A stretch of 64,000 nucleotides of DNA from Sulfurivirga caldicuralii (GCF_900141795.1 NZ_FSRE01000002.1:1-64000); one strand, 5' to 3'; numbered from the stretch's first letter, positions 47,942-58,301 are shown. Notes: generated by a model from the sequence alone, not told the origin. Program-made: numbers and translations.

Positions 47942-50677
47942 TTAACTGCCACTCGCCGCCTTGGGCGTCTCGTCAGCAGCCGTGTTCTGCTCGGCTACGG
48001 CCTCCTCTACGTTTTCGGTAGCAGGGGGTTCAGACGTTGCCTCTTTCGTTTCTTCGCTGTCAGCTGACGCCACCGTGTTCTGTGCACCTGTCTCAGCAGA
48101 TGACTCAGACTCAGTCTGTTCAGCTGCCTCGGCAGGTGTTGCAGGGGTTTCCTCTGTCGGTGCAGCATCAGGTGCCTGAGACGCCGGTGAAGCAGAGGCG
48201 CTAGCCGAAGCCTGCTCTGCGGACTCGATGCTCGTTTCAGCCGGTTGTGCCGACGTAGCCGCGTCCGCTGATGCTTCAGCCGGTACCGTTTCGGGCTGTT
48301 CGGACATTGCCGTTGCCTGCGGTGCTGAGGTGGGCGCACCCGTTTCTGCGTCCGTAATCATGGGGACCCGAACCGGCTCGGGAGTTGCCACTGGTGGTTC
48401 TTCGGCGGCCTGCGCCATCACATCTTCAACCGTGAGGCTAGCGGCATCCTGCGGGGCGCGCCGGCGACGTACGGCATAGCGTCCCTGACGCTGATAGGTG
48501 CGGCGCTTGTTAAGGGTGCGCGGCGCTTCTTCTACCGGCACATTGTCCCCGGATGATTCGGACTCAACTGCACCCGCTTCGGTTTCGCTATCTACAACAG
48601 TTTCAGCCTTTTTCGGTTCTGCGGCTTCTGGTATGGCCGCTTTCTCCATTTCAGCTACTGCAGCGGATGGCGTTTCGCTTGCCGCGGCATCCACAGCCGC
48701 AGTTTCGACGGCTTCCGTGGTCGCTTCCTGACTGCGGTTGTTGCGATTGCGGTTGCGATTACGGTTGCGATTACGGTTGCGCCCGTTTCCGCCGTTCTCG
48801 TTATTGCCACTTGCAGGCGCTTCCTGAGTGGTTTGTTCACCCTGCGCGTTCACATCGGCGCTGCTGGCGCCTTCCTCCAGTGGCCGGTTGTTGCGGCGGC
48901 GGTTGTTGTTGCGACGTCGATTATTGCTATTGCTACGGCGGCGGTTGTTATTGCGCGTGCGTGCCGGTTTTTTTTCCTCTTCCTCGGCCGGTGCGGGGGC
49001 AAACAGCGCCTGCCACAGGCGCGTCAGCAGACCCGGTTTGGGGGCTTCGGCCTTGGGTGCGGGCGGTGGCGGCGGTGCAGTGGGCTGAATCTGCTGCACC
49101 ACCGGTGTTTCCTTGGCAATGGTTTCGGCGGTGGGCTCCTCGATGGCGGGAAGCTCCGGCGTTTTTTCAGTTTTCTGCGCGTAGCTGGCGCCCTGCTGCA
49201 CTTCCTCTTCGTTGAAGCGTACACGCTCCATCAGGTAATCCGGCGTCTGCAGGTGCTCGTTAGGCACGATGAGAATGTGCAGGTTGTGGCGCTCTTCGAT
49301 GCGGGTGAGGTGATTGCGCTTTTCGTTGAGCAGGAAGGTGGCTACATCCACGGGCAGCTGTACAGTGACCCGCTTGGTGTTTTCCTTCATCGCCTCTTCT
49401 TCCAGCAGGCGCAGAATGGAGAGCGCCATGGATTCCACGCCGCGGATGACACCGACACCCTTGCAGCGCGGGCAGACGATCTGCGTGGACTCCTCAATGG
49501 AAGGACGCAGGCGCTGACGGGACATTTCCAGCAGGCCAAAGCGGGAGATGCGGCCGATCTGCACGCGGGCACGGTCGCTCTTGACCGCTTCGCGCAGGGT
49601 ATTTTCCACTTCGCGCTGGTGCTTGTTGGCGTGCATGTCGATAAAGTCGATCACGATCAGGCCACCCAGGTCGCGCAGGCGCAGCTGGCGTGCGATTTCC
49701 ACCGCCGCTTCCATATTGGTGTTGAAGGCGGTCTCCTCGATATCGCCGCCCTTGGTGGCGCGGGAGGAGTTGATGTCGATGGCGGTCAGCGCTTCGGTAA
49801 TGTCGATGACGATCACGCCGCCGGAGGGCAGGGTCACCTCCCGCTGATAGGCGGTTTCGATCTGGGATTCGATCTGGAAGCGGGTAAACAGGGGGATCTT
49901 GTCCTGATAGGGCTTGATGCGACCGACGAACTGGGGCATGACATGCTGGACGAAGTCGCGAGCGCGGTGGAAAGCCTCCATGTCGTCGATGAGGACTTCG
50001 CCGATGTCCTGGCGCAGGTGATCGCGAATGGCGCGGGTGATGATGTCCGACTCCTGATAGATCAGGAACGGCGCCGGCTTGCTTTCGGCAGCCTTCTTGA
50101 TGGCTTCCCACAGTTGCACCAGATAGTTGACATTCCACTGCAGCTCCTCGCTGCTCTTGCCGATCCCGGCGGTGCGCACGATCAGGCCCATGCCTTCCGG
50201 TACGTCCACACCATTGAGGGCATCGCGCAGTTCAGCGCGTTCTTCGCCTTCGATGCGGCGGGAGATGCCGCCGGCGCGGGGGTTGTTGGGCATCATGACC
50301 ACATAGGGGCCGGCGAGGGTGATCTGCGTGGTGAGCGCCGCACCCTTGTTGCCGCGCTCTTCCTTCTGCACCTGAACAATGATTTCCTGCCCCTCCTTCA
50401 GCACATCGCTGATGGACAGGCGGCCGTCCTTGCGATCCTGGGGGTAGTATTCCTCGGCGACTTCCTTGAAGGGCAGAAAACCGTGGCGTTCAGCGCCATA
50501 ATCGACGAAGGCGGCTTCCAGACTGGGCTCGATGCGGGTCACCTTGCCCTTGTAGATATTGGCCTTTTTCTTCTGGTGCCGGGTGGTTTCAATGTCCAGA
50601 TCATAGAGCTTCTGGCCATCGACCAGCGCAACGCGGATCTCTTCCGGCTGCGTGGCATTGATGAGCATTCGTTTCAT
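47942..50677 (-). CDS. rne: Ribonuclease E
   Basis: Main RNA-decay and processing endonuclease, membrane-associated core of the degradosome. The 911-residue product has the S1 domain ([33 protein letters not shown]), the DNase I-like catalytic domain with DxxxxD residues in [15 protein letters not shown] and [12 protein letters not shown], and the zinc-link CPRCKGVG. The catalytic half ends near 500; the remaining 400 residues are a low-complexity tail with Arg/Asn-rich RNA-binding segments ([28 protein letters not shown]) and long acidic Ala/Glu/Pro stretches. The tail distinguishes it from RNase G. It is preceded by a long leader with its own promoter. Confidence 0.97.
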   Translation of the reverse strand: MKRMLINATQPEEIRVALVDGQKLYDLDIETTRHQKKKANIYKGKVTRIEPSLEAAFVDYGAERHGFLPFKEVAEEYYPQDRKDGRLSISDVLKEGQEIIVQVQKEERGNKGAALTTQITLAGPYVVMMPNNPRAGGISRRIEGEERAELRDALNGVDVPEGMGLIVRTAGIGKSSEELQWNVNYLVQLWEAIKKAAESKPAPFLIYQESDIITRAIRDHLRQDIGEVLIDDMEAFHRARDFVQHVMPQFVGRIKPYQDKIPLFTRFQIESQIETAYQREVTLPSGGVIVIDITEALTAIDINSSRATKGGDIEETAFNTNMEAAVEIARQLRLRDLGGLIVIDFIDMHANKHQREVENTLREAVKSDRARVQIGRISRFGLLEMSRQRLRPSIEESTQIVCPRCKGVGVIRGVESMALSILRLLEEEAMKENTKRVTVQLPVDVATFLLNEKRNHLTRIEERHNLHILIVPNEHLQTPDYLMERVRFNEEEVQQGASYAQKTEKTPELPAIEEPTAETIAKETPVVQQIQPTAPPPPPAPKAEAPKPGLLTRLWQALFAPAPAEEEEKKPARTRNNNRRRSNSNNRRRNNNRRRNNRPLEEGASSADVNAQGEQTTQEAPASGNNENGGNGRNRNRNRNRNRNRNNRSQEATTEAVETAAVDAAASETPSAAVAEMEKAAIPEAAEPKKAETVVDSETEAGAVESESSGDNVPVEEAPRTLNKRRTYQRQGRYAVRRRRAPQDAASLTVEDVMAQAAEEPPVATPEPVRVPMITDAETGAPTSAPQATAMSEQPETVPAEASADAATSAQPAETSIESAEQASASASASPASQAPDAAPTEETPATPAEAAEQTESESSAETGAQNTVASADSEETKEATSEPPATENVEEAVAEQNTAADETPKAASGS
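48737..48784. repeat. Short tandem repeat in the rne tail
   Basis: The plus strand reads TTGCGATTGCGGTTGCG... in roughly 6-bp steps, encoding alternating Arg and Asn on the minus strand (NRNRNR). Part of an RNA-binding low-complexity segment; probably slippage-prone. Confidence 0.8.
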
Positions 50678-51148
50678 GGTTGAATGTCCTGTTATCTGTC
50701 GGTTAAACGGCGTACACCGACACTGCGGACAGGCGTTCCACAGCAGGACTTAAAAGGCGGGTCAGCGTCTTGATAAGGTGTCAGTCGCGCAGGCACACGC
50801 CGCCGCCCAACAGGTGCTTGCCGGGTGGCGGTAAGCAGTTGGTGGTCAGATGTGTCAAATGAATGCGCGTGGTGATCAAACCTTATCCTTTTTCTCAAGC
50901 TGAACCTGTACCCAGCTCAGCTCTCAGCTTGTATTCGGTTGTTTTTAAGTTCTGCTTCGGCCAGCGTCTTATCCCGATAGTGTTATGAGCGGGTGCGCCG
51001 GTGAGTTCCTGTTGAACTCGGGATCGCATGTCTGCAGATCGTGTACGGTCTTCAAATCAATCTTGTCTGCTCGGGCGTGTGCCCGTTCGGGTGAATCCTT
51101 ATTGATCGACCCGGGGTCTGATGCCTGTGCATGTTGACCCATATTGCC
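50678..51148 (-). promoter_or_regulatory. Long 5' leader of rne
   Basis: About 470 bases between the predicted rne start of transcription and its ATG contain no credible gene and several possible stem-loops. In E. coli the rne leader (361 nt) binds RNase E and represses its own synthesis. The length and position suggest an equivalent here. No sequence match to the E. coli hairpins was checked. Confidence 0.6.
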
Positions 51149-51153
51149 TGTGA

Positions 51154-51182
51154 AATATATCACGCGCTTGAACGCTTGACAA
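51154..51182 (-). promoter_or_regulatory. Promoter of rne
   Basis: On the minus strand TTGTCA (51182-51177), 17-base spacer, TATATT (51159-51154). Predicted start near 51147. Confidence 0.75.
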
Positions 51183-51296
51183 TGTAAAGGTGTGATTGCA
51201 GGACAGGGCTGCCGCATTTCGGTGTATGAGCCTGGCAGGATGGGACGCGGGCATTGCCGCTACAATAGGCGCCAGCTTACTGTATGGAAACTCCCC

Positions 51297-52250
51297 ATGG
51301 CCTATCAGCAGGTGCAGAAAGTGCGTGTCGGCGAGGAAGACGCCGGACAACGACTCGACAATTTTCTCATGCGCCGACTGCGCAAGGCGCCCCGAGCACT
51401 CATCTACCGAATCGTGCGCAAGGGGGAGGTGCGCGTCAATGGGCGCCGTGCCAAGGTCAGCGACCGCCTGCAGGTCGGTGACGAAGTGCGCATTCCGCCA
51501 ACACGACTGCCGGAAGCGGAGGGCAAGCCTGTCTTTCGCGATGATGCGGTGGCGCGTTTTGAAGCGCTGGTGCTGTATGAGGATGCGGATATTCTTGTGC
51601 TGAACAAGCCTCCCGGCATGGCGGTGCATGGGGGCAGCGGCCTGAGTTGGGGCGTGATCGAGCTGGCCCGCGCGGCAAGGCCGCACGCGCGTCGGCTGGA
51701 ATTGGTGCATCGCCTGGATCGGGATACCTCAGGGGTGCTGTTGCTGGCGAAAAAGGCGTCGGTGCTCAAGGCATTGCATGAGCAGGTGCGGGGTCAGGGC
51801 ATGACCAAGCTTTACCGCGCATTGGTAGCCGGGCAGTGGCCTGCTCAGCGCCGCAAGGTGGCGCTGCCGCTACGCAAGAATACGCTCAAGTCGGGCGAGC
51901 GCATGGTGGTGGTCGCGGACGACGGCAAGCCCTCGCTAAGCTATTTTCGGCTGGTACAAGGGTGCGAGCGGGCGTCGGATGTGGAGGTTAGTCTGAAGAC
52001 GGGCCGCACCCATCAGATTCGCGTGCATGCACAGGCCAGCGGCCATCCATTATTGGGCGACGAAAAATATGGGGATCGGGCAGCCAACCAGATGGCGCGC
52101 CGCTGTGGCCTGAAGCGTCTGGCGTTGCATGCGTGGCGGCTGGGGTTCATCCATCCTGCGACCGAGCAGCGAATGGAAGTAGAAGCGCCGCTACCCGACC
52201 TATTTCCACAGACATTAACATGCTTGTGCAGAAAGGATCACAATGACTGA
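51297..52250 (+). CDS. rluC: 23S rRNA pseudouridine synthase RluC
   Basis: Modifies U955, U2504 and U2580 in E. coli 23S rRNA. The frame is open from 51192; ATG 51297 gives a 317-residue product starting MAYQQVQKVRVGEEDAGQRLDNFLMRRLRKAPRALIYRIVRKGEVRVNGRR with the S4 domain. The catalytic Asp is in LVHRLDRDTSGVLLLAKK, and LKTGRTHQIRVHAQASGHPLLGDEKYG is the usual second block. Divergent from rne exactly as in E. coli. TACAAT near 51261-51266 may be its -10. Confidence 0.96.
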   Translation: MAYQQVQKVRVGEEDAGQRLDNFLMRRLRKAPRALIYRIVRKGEVRVNGRRAKVSDRLQVGDEVRIPPTRLPEAEGKPVFRDDAVARFEALVLYEDADILVLNKPPGMAVHGGSGLSWGVIELARAARPHARRLELVHRLDRDTSGVLLLAKKASVLKALHEQVRGQGMTKLYRALVAGQWPAQRRKVALPLRKNTLKSGERMVVVADDGKPSLSYFRLVQGCERASDVEVSLKTGRTHQIRVHAQASGHPLLGDEKYGDRAANQMARRCGLKRLALHAWRLGFIHPATEQRMEVEAPLPDLFPQTLTCLCRKDHND

Positions 52251-52974
52251 AGCGTCGGACACCTCGCGTTGCTATCGGCTGGTCATCTTTGACTGGGATG
52301 GCACGCTCATGAATTCACAGGATCGCATTGTGGATGCGATTCAGCAGGCAGCCCGAAAAACCGGATTGCCGGTACTGGATGATCGCACCAGTGCCAGCAT
52401 TATCGGATTGAGCCTGACGAAGGCAATTCAAACCCTCTATCCCGAGGCGGATGAGGCGCAGGTGCGGCGCATGGCAGAAGCCTATTCGCACCACTTCCTC
52501 AATGACTCGCTGGTGCCCATGGTGCCGTTTGCGGGGGCCGAAGGCTTGCTGCGCGCCCTCAAGGCGGCGGGTGCCATTGTGGCGATTGCGACGGGGAAGA
52601 GCCGCCGCGGCCTGAATCAGGTGCTCGAGGAGAGCGGGCTGGGTCCCTATTTTGATCTGACCTATACCCCGGAAGAGTCTGCGTCAAAGCCCGACCCGTT
52701 GATGTTGCAGCGCATCCTTGAAGAGACCGGCGTGCCGGTATCGCAGGCAGTCATGGTAGGGGATACAACGTTCGACATGGAGATGGCGCAGCGCATTGGC
52801 ATGGATCGGATTGCGCTGAGTCACGGCGTGCACGACAGCGCCGAGCTGGACCGCTATGGGCCGGTGGCGCACCTGCACGACCTGGAGGGTCTCAAGGCGT
52901 GGCTGTTGCCGCGCCTGTGTCCCTCTTCCATGGAAAGGGATAATCCAGCGCACTCAACAGATCGATCAGCTTGA
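52243..52974 (+). CDS. HAD-superfamily phosphatase (phosphoglycolate phosphatase-like)
   Basis: HAD subfamily IA hydrolase: nucleophile DWDGTLMNSQDRI, motif II IATGKS, motif III KPDPLML, and motif IV GDTTFDMEMAQ. The start overlaps the rluC stop by eight bases, with AAAGGA upstream. At 243 residues it is near the length of Gph or of the rluC-linked HAD in Pseudomonas. Its last 27 codons overlap the oppositely oriented maf gene by 83 bases; that tail (LCPSSMERDNPAHSTDRSA) may be a neutral extension. Confidence 0.9.
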   Translation: MTEASDTSRCYRLVIFDWDGTLMNSQDRIVDAIQQAARKTGLPVLDDRTSASIIGLSLTKAIQTLYPEADEAQVRRMAEAYSHHFLNDSLVPMVPFAGAEGLLRALKAAGAIVAIATGKSRRGLNQVLEESGLGPYFDLTYTPEESASKPDPLMLQRILEETGVPVSQAVMVGDTTFDMEMAQRIGMDRIALSHGVHDSAELDRYGPVAHLHDLEGLKAWLLPRLCPSSMERDNPAHSTDRSA

Positions 52975-53494
52975 TCAGCGGCAGGCCGATGAGGGCGTTG
53001 GGGTCGTCATTTTCGATGCGCTTGATCAGAATGATCCCCAGCCCTTCCGACTTGATGGCGCCGGCGCAATTCCAGGGCTGTTCGTGATCCAGGTAATAAT
53101 CGATCAGGGCGTCGTCGAGGGTGCGGAACTGTGTCCAGGTGGTATCCAGTGTGGTCAGGCAGTGATCGCCATGACACACGCTCAGGCCGGTATGAAAGGC
53201 GACGCGCTGTCCGGATAGCAGCTTCAGCTGCTGGCGGGCCCGTCCCCGCGTGCCGGGCTTGACGAGTTGCTGCCCCGCGACGGTCGCGCTTTGGTCGGAG
53301 CCGATCACCCAGGCGTTCGGGTGGTTCGTTGCAATGGCGCGCGCCTTGGCTTCGCTGAGGCGCTGCACCAGCTGCTCGATGGGCTCGTCCGCGGCCGGGG
53401 TCTCATCCACCTGTGGTGCCATGCATTCGAACGGCAGCTGTAGTTTTTCCAGCAGGGCGCGTCGGTAGGGTGAGGTGGAAGCCAAAATAAGCAT
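52892..53494 (-). CDS. yceF: Maf-like nucleoside triphosphate pyrophosphatase (YceF type)
   Basis: Hydrolyses modified nucleotides such as m7GTP. The 200-residue product begins MLILASTSPYRRALLEKLQLPFE, has DETPAADEPIEQLVQRLSEAKARAI, VIGSDQSATVAGQQLVKPG and the DEPWNCAGAIKSEGLG-like block that places it in the YceF branch. Convergent with the HAD gene, overlapping its 3' end by 83 bases, and divergent from yceD. Confidence 0.94.
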   Translation of the reverse strand: MLILASTSPYRRALLEKLQLPFECMAPQVDETPAADEPIEQLVQRLSEAKARAIATNHPNAWVIGSDQSATVAGQQLVKPGTRGRARQQLKLLSGQRVAFHTGLSVCHGDHCLTTLDTTWTQFRTLDDALIDYYLDHEQPWNCAGAIKSEGLGIILIKRIENDDPNALIGLPLIKLIDLLSALDYPFPWKRDTGAATATP

Positions 53495-53514
53495 TCGGTT
53501 TTTATTCCGTATTG

Positions 53515-53530
53515 CTGTTATAATTAACAG
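53515..53530 (+). promoter_or_regulatory. Extended -10 with overlapping inverted repeat, yceD-rpmF-fab operon
   Basis: TGTTATAAT (53516-53524) is an extended -10. The arms CTGTTA (53515-53520) and TAACAG (53525-53530) form an inverted repeat around it, so a repressor could cover the promoter. No -35 of note was found. Confidence 0.5.
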
Positions 53531-53554
53531 CTTAACAAAATTCAGGGCTTCGGC

Positions 53555-54061
53555 GTGAGCAAGCGATTACCTGATTTGATCGAGCCGTCACAGGCGGCGC
53601 GCAACGGGCAGCAGTACCGGCTGGCCATTGCCCAGTCGCGCTTTCCGCGCTTGATGGAAATGCTTCAGGACGATGGCGCACGCGAGGTGGATGTGGCGCT
53701 CGACTTTTTCGAGGAGCCGGAAACCGGTTATCCCGCCTTTACGCTGACGCTGAAAACGCCTTTGTCCCTGCAGTGTCAACGTACGCTGGAGGCGTATGAC
53801 GAACCGGTGGATGAAACCTACACCGCCGTGGTCGTCAACGATGAGGCAGAAGCGAAGCTGGTGCCCGAGCAATACGATACCTGGTTGCTGGAGGCGCCCA
53901 AACTGAATCCCTGGCAGATGATTGAAGACGAACTGCTACTGGCCATTCCACAGGTCCCCCGCAAGCCGGGTGAGCCGCTGGTGTGGCTGGATGGAGACGC
54001 GGCGGCTGAAGCGGAAGAAAACCCCTTCGCTGCCCTGAAAGACTTGATGAAAAAACACTGA
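53555..54061 (+). CDS. yceD: YceD/DUF177 family protein
   Basis: Large-subunit rRNA accumulation protein; binds or promotes 23S rRNA stability. GTG start at 53555. The 168-residue product has the DUF177 pattern ending in [49 protein letters not shown], with the C-terminal [12 protein letters not shown]. First gene of the yceD-rpmF-plsX-fab operon, as in most proteobacteria. It lacks the paired cysteines of some members. Confidence 0.93.
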   Translation: MSKRLPDLIEPSQAARNGQQYRLAIAQSRFPRLMEMLQDDGAREVDVALDFFEEPETGYPAFTLTLKTPLSLQCQRTLEAYDEPVDETYTAVVVNDEAEAKLVPEQYDTWLLEAPKLNPWQMIEDELLLAIPQVPRKPGEPLVWLDGDAAAEAEENPFAALKDLMKKH

Positions 54062-54074
54062 AAAGGAGCTGATC

Positions 54075-54245
54075 ATGGCTGTTCAACAGAACCGTAAAAC
54101 CCCTTCCAAGCGTGGCATGCGCCGTTCACACGATGCGATTTCCGGCCCCAAGCTGAGCACGGATCCCACCACCGGTGAACTGCACCGTCGTCATCACGTG
54201 ACTGCGGACGGCTACTACAAGGGCAAGAAAGTCATCGAGAAGTAA
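54075..54245 (+). CDS. rpmF: 50S ribosomal protein L32
   Basis: A 56-residue protein beginning [21 protein letters not shown] and ending [14 protein letters not shown]. It is a zinc-independent type: the CxxC-CxxC sites are absent, as in E. coli L32. AAAGGAG precedes the ATG. The stop overlaps the plsX ATG (TAATG). It lies within the fatty-acid operon, coupling translation and lipid gene expression as known in E. coli. Confidence 0.97.
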   Translation: MAVQQNRKTPSKRGMRRSHDAISGPKLSTDPTTGELHRRHHVTADGYYKGKKVIEK

Positions 54246-55309
54246 TGGCTGCGTCGCACGCAACCATTGCCATCGACGCCATGAGCGGGGATCACGGCCT
54301 TCGGGTCACGATCCCCGCGGCGCTTCAGGCCCTGAAAACCTGGTCGGACATCACGCTGGTGCTGGTCGGCCGCGAAGCTGAGATTCTCGAAGCGCTGGCC
54401 GAGCACAACGAAACGCCGAACGAGCGCCTGCGTGTGGTGCATGCTGATCAGGTGGTGGAAATGGACGATCTGCCGTCCAAGGCCCTGCGTCAGAAACGGC
54501 AGTCCTCCATGCGTGTTGCCCTGAATCTGGTCAAGGACGACCAGGCGGACGCCTGCGTCAGTGCCGGCAATACCGGTGCGCTGATGGCCATGTCCAAGTT
54601 TGTGCTCAAGACCCTGCCTGGCATCGAACGTCCAGCCATCTGTACCGCCATGCCGACCATGAAAGGGCATGTACACATGCTGGATCTGGGCGCCAATGTG
54701 GGCGTGGATGGCGAGAACCTGCTGCAGTTTGCATTGATGGGTTCTGTGCTCGTCAGCCAGCTGGACGACAACCCGGCGCCCAGGGTCGGCCTGCTCAATA
54801 TCGGCGAAGAGGAGATCAAGGGGCCGGAACGGATTCGCCATGCGCATCGCCTATTGCTGCAGACCCCGCTCAATTACATCGGCTACGTGGAAGGTGACGA
54901 CATCTTCAAGGGGGATACCGATGTGGTGGTATGCGACGGCTTTGACGGCAATATCGCCCTCAAGGCTTCCGAAGGGGTGGCCAAGATGATCAGCTTCCAC
55001 CTCAAGAAGGCGTTTGGACGCAGTTTGCTCACCAAGCTCGCCGGCATGGTGGCATTGCCGGTTCTGCGTCATTTTCAGCAGACCATTGATCCGCGCCGTT
55101 ATAATGGCGCCAGCCTGTTAGGTCTGCGCAAGATCGTCATCAAGAGTCACGGCGGCGCAGATGAATTTGCCTATTTCCATGCGATTGGTCAGGCGCGCCT
55201 TGAGGTGCAGAAGGCGATTCCGCAGATGATCAGCGAGCAGCTGGCGCAGCTGATGGCCACGCTGGAACAACAAGACACCGTTCATGAATCAGAGCAGCAA
55301 GCAGTTTAG
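54245..55309 (+). CDS. plsX: Phosphate acyltransferase PlsX
   Basis: Converts acyl-ACP to acyl-phosphate for phospholipid synthesis. The 354-residue product has [11 protein letters not shown] at the start, the [18 protein letters not shown] motif, [20 protein letters not shown] and [20 protein letters not shown]. Translationally coupled to rpmF; the fabH start lies within its end. Confidence 0.97.
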   Translation: MAASHATIAIDAMSGDHGLRVTIPAALQALKTWSDITLVLVGREAEILEALAEHNETPNERLRVVHADQVVEMDDLPSKALRQKRQSSMRVALNLVKDDQADACVSAGNTGALMAMSKFVLKTLPGIERPAICTAMPTMKGHVHMLDLGANVGVDGENLLQFALMGSVLVSQLDDNPAPRVGLLNIGEEEIKGPERIRHAHRLLLQTPLNYIGYVEGDDIFKGDTDVVVCDGFDGNIALKASEGVAKMISFHLKKAFGRSLLTKLAGMVALPVLRHFQQTIDPRRYNGASLLGLRKIVIKSHGGADEFAYFHAIGQARLEVQKAIPQMISEQLAQLMATLEQQDTVHESEQQAV

Positions 55310-56267
55310 TCGCATTGTCGGCACCGGCGGTTACCTGCCGGAAAAAATCCTTACCAATGCGGATCTTGAGCAGATGGTGGATACTTCCGATGCCTGGATA
55401 CGTGAACGCACCGGCATCGAGCAGCGTCATATCGCTGCCGATGATCAGACCACATCCGATCTGGCCGAGCAGGCCGCCCGCCAGGCACTGGATATGGCCA
55501 ATCTGGCCCCAGAGGATCTACAGCTGATCGTGGTGGCGACCACCACGCCTGATAAGATCTTCCCCAGTACCGCCTGTCTGCTGCAGCAGCGTCTGGGCAA
55601 TCATGGTGCCCCCGCATTTGACGTACAGGCGGTCTGCTCCGGTTTTATCTACGCCCTGAGCGTTGCGGATCAGTTCATTCGTGCCGGCATGGTGCGCAAT
55701 GCACTGGTGGTCGGCGCAGAAACCCTGTCGCGCATCATCGACTGGTCCGATCGCAACACCTGCGTACTGTTCGGCGATGGGGCCGGGGCTGTCGTGCTGG
55801 AGGTCGGCGAAGAACCCGGTGTCATCAATACCCATATCCACGCAGATGGCCAGTATGAGAACCTGCTGCACGTGCCGTCCGGCGTGTCCAAGAAACCCAT
55901 TACCGACAGCATCTCCGAGCGCAGCATGCACATGCGCGGCAGCGAGGTGTTCAAGGTGGCGGTCAATACTCTCAGTCAGGTGGCCACCGAAACGCTGGCT
56001 CGCAACGGCGTGGCACCGGAAGAGCTTGACTGGCTGGTGCCGCATCAGGCCAACAAGCGCATTATCGACGCCACCGCACGCAAGCTGAAAATGAAGCCGG
56101 AACAGGTGGTGCTGACGGTAAACCGTCATGCCAATACTTCAGCCGCCTCCGTGCCGCTTGCCTTGAACGAGGCGGTTCGGGACGGTCGTATCCAGCCCGG
56201 GCAGCTTATTCTCATGGAGGCCTTTGGCGGCGGCTTTACCTGGGGCTCCGCCCTGGTTCGTTATTGA
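55284..56267 (+). CDS. fabH: Beta-ketoacyl-ACP synthase III
   Basis: Initiates fatty-acid synthesis from acetyl-CoA and malonyl-ACP. The catalytic Cys118 in [13 protein letters not shown], the His of [15 protein letters not shown] and the Asn of [16 protein letters not shown] are all present. 327 residues. The start overlaps plsX by 26 bases. Confidence 0.98.
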   Translation: MNQSSKQFSRIVGTGGYLPEKILTNADLEQMVDTSDAWIRERTGIEQRHIAADDQTTSDLAEQAARQALDMANLAPEDLQLIVVATTTPDKIFPSTACLLQQRLGNHGAPAFDVQAVCSGFIYALSVADQFIRAGMVRNALVVGAETLSRIIDWSDRNTCVLFGDGAGAVVLEVGEEPGVINTHIHADGQYENLLHVPSGVSKKPITDSISERSMHMRGSEVFKVAVNTLSQVATETLARNGVAPEELDWLVPHQANKRIIDATARKLKMKPEQVVLTVNRHANTSAASVPLALNEAVRDGRIQPGQLILMEAFGGGFTWGSALVRY

Positions 56268-56283
56268 GGGAGTATTCCATTCG

Positions 56284-57219
56284 ATGAACTATGCAATCGT
56301 TTTTCCTGGGCAGGGCGCACAATCTGTGGGCATGCTCGCAGAGCTGGCCGCCGTCTACCCTCAGGTCCAGCAAACCTTTGAAGAAGCCTCGGATGCGCTT
56401 GGCTACGATCTGTGGGCGCTTACGCAGAATGGTCCTGAATCTGAATTGAACAAGACGCAGATTACGCAGCCGGCCATGCTCACGGCGGGCATGGCAGTAT
56501 GGCGCGTGCTCGACAGCCAGATCGATATGGCACCGGCGGCGCTGGCCGGCCATTCGTTGGGTGAGTATACGGCACTCACGGCCGCCGAGGTCTGGCCGCT
56601 TGCGGATGCGGTACAGTTGGTAGCCCTGCGCGGCGAGCTGATGCAGAATGCCGTGCCGGAAGGGGCGGGTAAGATGGCCGCCATCCTCGGCCTGAGCGAC
56701 GAAGACGTGATCGCGTTGTGTGAGGAAGCGGCCCAGGGACAAGTCTGTGAGGCGGTGAACTTCAATTCCCCGGGGCAGGTGGTGATTGCCGGTGATGCGC
56801 CGGCCGTCGAACGCGCCATGGCGTTGGCGGAAGCCAAGGGTGCTAAGCGTGTCGTGCCGCTGGCGGTAAGCGCGCCGTCTCATTGCTCACTGATGAAGCC
56901 AGCGGCAGAGAAGCTGGCGGAAAAGCTGGCGGACATGCCCCTGAATACACCGCGTTTCCCCGTGCTGCACAATGTGGATGTGCAGAGTCATGCGGACGTG
57001 GATGCACTGCGCAACGCGCTAGTGCAGCAGCTTTACAAGCCGGTACAATGGGTGAAAACCATCGAGGCCCTCAAGGTGCAGGGGGTGGAGCAGCTGTTCG
57101 AGTTTGGCCCGGGCAAGGTGCTCACCGGCCTGAACCGCCGCATCGACCGCCGCTTCCCCATTGCGGCCGTCATGGATCCCGCCTCGGTTGAGGCCGCCAT
57201 TGAAGCCATGGAGTCATGA
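56284..57219 (+). CDS. fabD: Malonyl-CoA-ACP transacylase
   Basis: Loads malonyl groups onto ACP. The frame is open from 56224, but ATG 56284 gives the family start MNYAIVFPGQGAQSVGM (311 residues). The active-site Ser is in LAGHSLGEYTALTAA, the His in VSAPSHCSLM. Its stop overlaps the fabG start (ATGA). Confidence 0.98.
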   Translation: MNYAIVFPGQGAQSVGMLAELAAVYPQVQQTFEEASDALGYDLWALTQNGPESELNKTQITQPAMLTAGMAVWRVLDSQIDMAPAALAGHSLGEYTALTAAEVWPLADAVQLVALRGELMQNAVPEGAGKMAAILGLSDEDVIALCEEAAQGQVCEAVNFNSPGQVVIAGDAPAVERAMALAEAKGAKRVVPLAVSAPSHCSLMKPAAEKLAEKLADMPLNTPRFPVLHNVDVQSHADVDALRNALVQQLYKPVQWVKTIEALKVQGVEQLFEFGPGKVLTGLNRRIDRRFPIAAVMDPASVEAAIEAMES

Positions 57220-57962
57220 AGATGTTTGCAGGAAAAGTTGCTCTGGTTACGGGCGCCAGTCGCGGTATTGGCAAGGCCATCGCCCTTGAGCTAGCCGCAA
57301 AGGGCGCCACCGTTGTGGGCACGGCTACCTCGGAAGCGGGAGCCGAAGCCATTTCGCTTTATTTCAAGGATGCCGGTCTGGAAGGCTACGGCAAGGTGCT
57401 GGATGTCACTCAGCCCGAGCAGATCGATGAACTGGTCAGCTGGGTCAATGCCGAAGTGGGCGTGCCCACCATTCTGGTCAATAACGCCGGCATCACCCGC
57501 GACAACCTGCTGATGCGCATGAAGGACGAGGAGTGGGAGGCCATCATCCAGACCAACCTTACCTCCGTGTACCGCATGAGCAAGGCGGTCCTGCGCGGCA
57601 TGATGAAGGCCCGTGAAGGGCGCATCATCAGCATTGCCTCTGTGGTGGGGCTGATGGGGAATGCAGGCCAGACCAACTATGCCGCCGCCAAGGCCGGCAT
57701 CATGGGCTTTTCCAAGTCACTGGCCCGTGAAGTGGGTCCGCGCGGCATTACTGTCAATGTGGTGGCACCGGGCTTTATCGATACTGACATGACGCGCGCA
57801 TTGGGCGAAGATCAGCGTGCCGCGCTGACAAGCCAGATTCCTCTGCAGCGTCTGGGTGAGCCGGAAGACATCGCCAAGGCGGTGGCCTTCCTGGCCAGCG
57901 AAGATGCCGCTTACATTACCGGGCAGACGCTCAGCGTTAACGGCGGTATGGTCATGTGCTGA
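57216..57962 (+). CDS. fabG: 3-oxoacyl-ACP reductase
   Basis: NADPH-dependent short-chain dehydrogenase of elongation. TGASRGIGKAIALEL (cofactor), NNAGITRDNLLMRM, the Ser of SIASVVGLMGNAGQ and the Y-A-A-A-K pair are intact, and the C-terminus ITGQTLSVNGGMVMC is normal. 248 residues. Followed by a 75-base gap before acpP. Confidence 0.98.
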   Translation: MKMFAGKVALVTGASRGIGKAIALELAAKGATVVGTATSEAGAEAISLYFKDAGLEGYGKVLDVTQPEQIDELVSWVNAEVGVPTILVNNAGITRDNLLMRMKDEEWEAIIQTNLTSVYRMSKAVLRGMMKAREGRIISIASVVGLMGNAGQTNYAAAKAGIMGFSKSLAREVGPRGITVNVVAPGFIDTDMTRALGEDQRAALTSQIPLQRLGEPEDIAKAVAFLASEDAAYITGQTLSVNGGMVMC

Positions 57963-58037
57963 TTGGTGCTTGCAAAGCGCACGCAATCCGCAGAAAATAG
58001 CAAAAGATTTTTCCTTAACAACAACTGGAGACTTTCA

Positions 58038-58277
58038 ATGAGCAGCATTGAAGAACGCGTCAAGAAGATCGTGGTAGAACAGCTGGGTGTGGAAGAAGAT
58101 CAGGTAACTCCTGACGCATCTTTCGTTGACGATCTGGGCGCTGATTCCCTGGATACCGTTGAGCTGGTCATGGCGCTGGAAGAAGAATTCGACTGTGAAA
58201 TTCCAGACGAAGAAGCTGAAAACATTCAGACACTGGGTCAGGCAGTAGCTTACATCGAAGAGCATTGCGAGAAGTAA
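58038..58277 (+). CDS. acpP: Acyl carrier protein
   Basis: 79-residue central carrier of fatty-acid synthesis. ATG 58038 after ACTGGAGA gives [28 protein letters not shown], with the phosphopantetheine serine at S37 in [12 protein letters not shown]. An upstream-extended frame has no support. Its holo form is made by AcpS, encoded at 19.4 kb. A terminator lies 24 bases after the stop. Confidence 0.99.
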   Translation: MSSIEERVKKIVVEQLGVEEDQVTPDASFVDDLGADSLDTVELVMALEEEFDCEIPDEEAENIQTLGQAVAYIEEHCEK

Positions 58278-58301
58278 TGCCCTGCGTTTGAACACCCATG
58301 C

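Noticed and set aside
48833-50683. 616-codon plus-strand frame opposite rne
   Set aside because: Shadow of the conserved rne catalytic domain.
51176-51181. TTGACA on the plus strand as a -35 for rluC
   Set aside because: No -10 hexamer at suitable spacing; the same bases form the better rne -35 on the minus strand.
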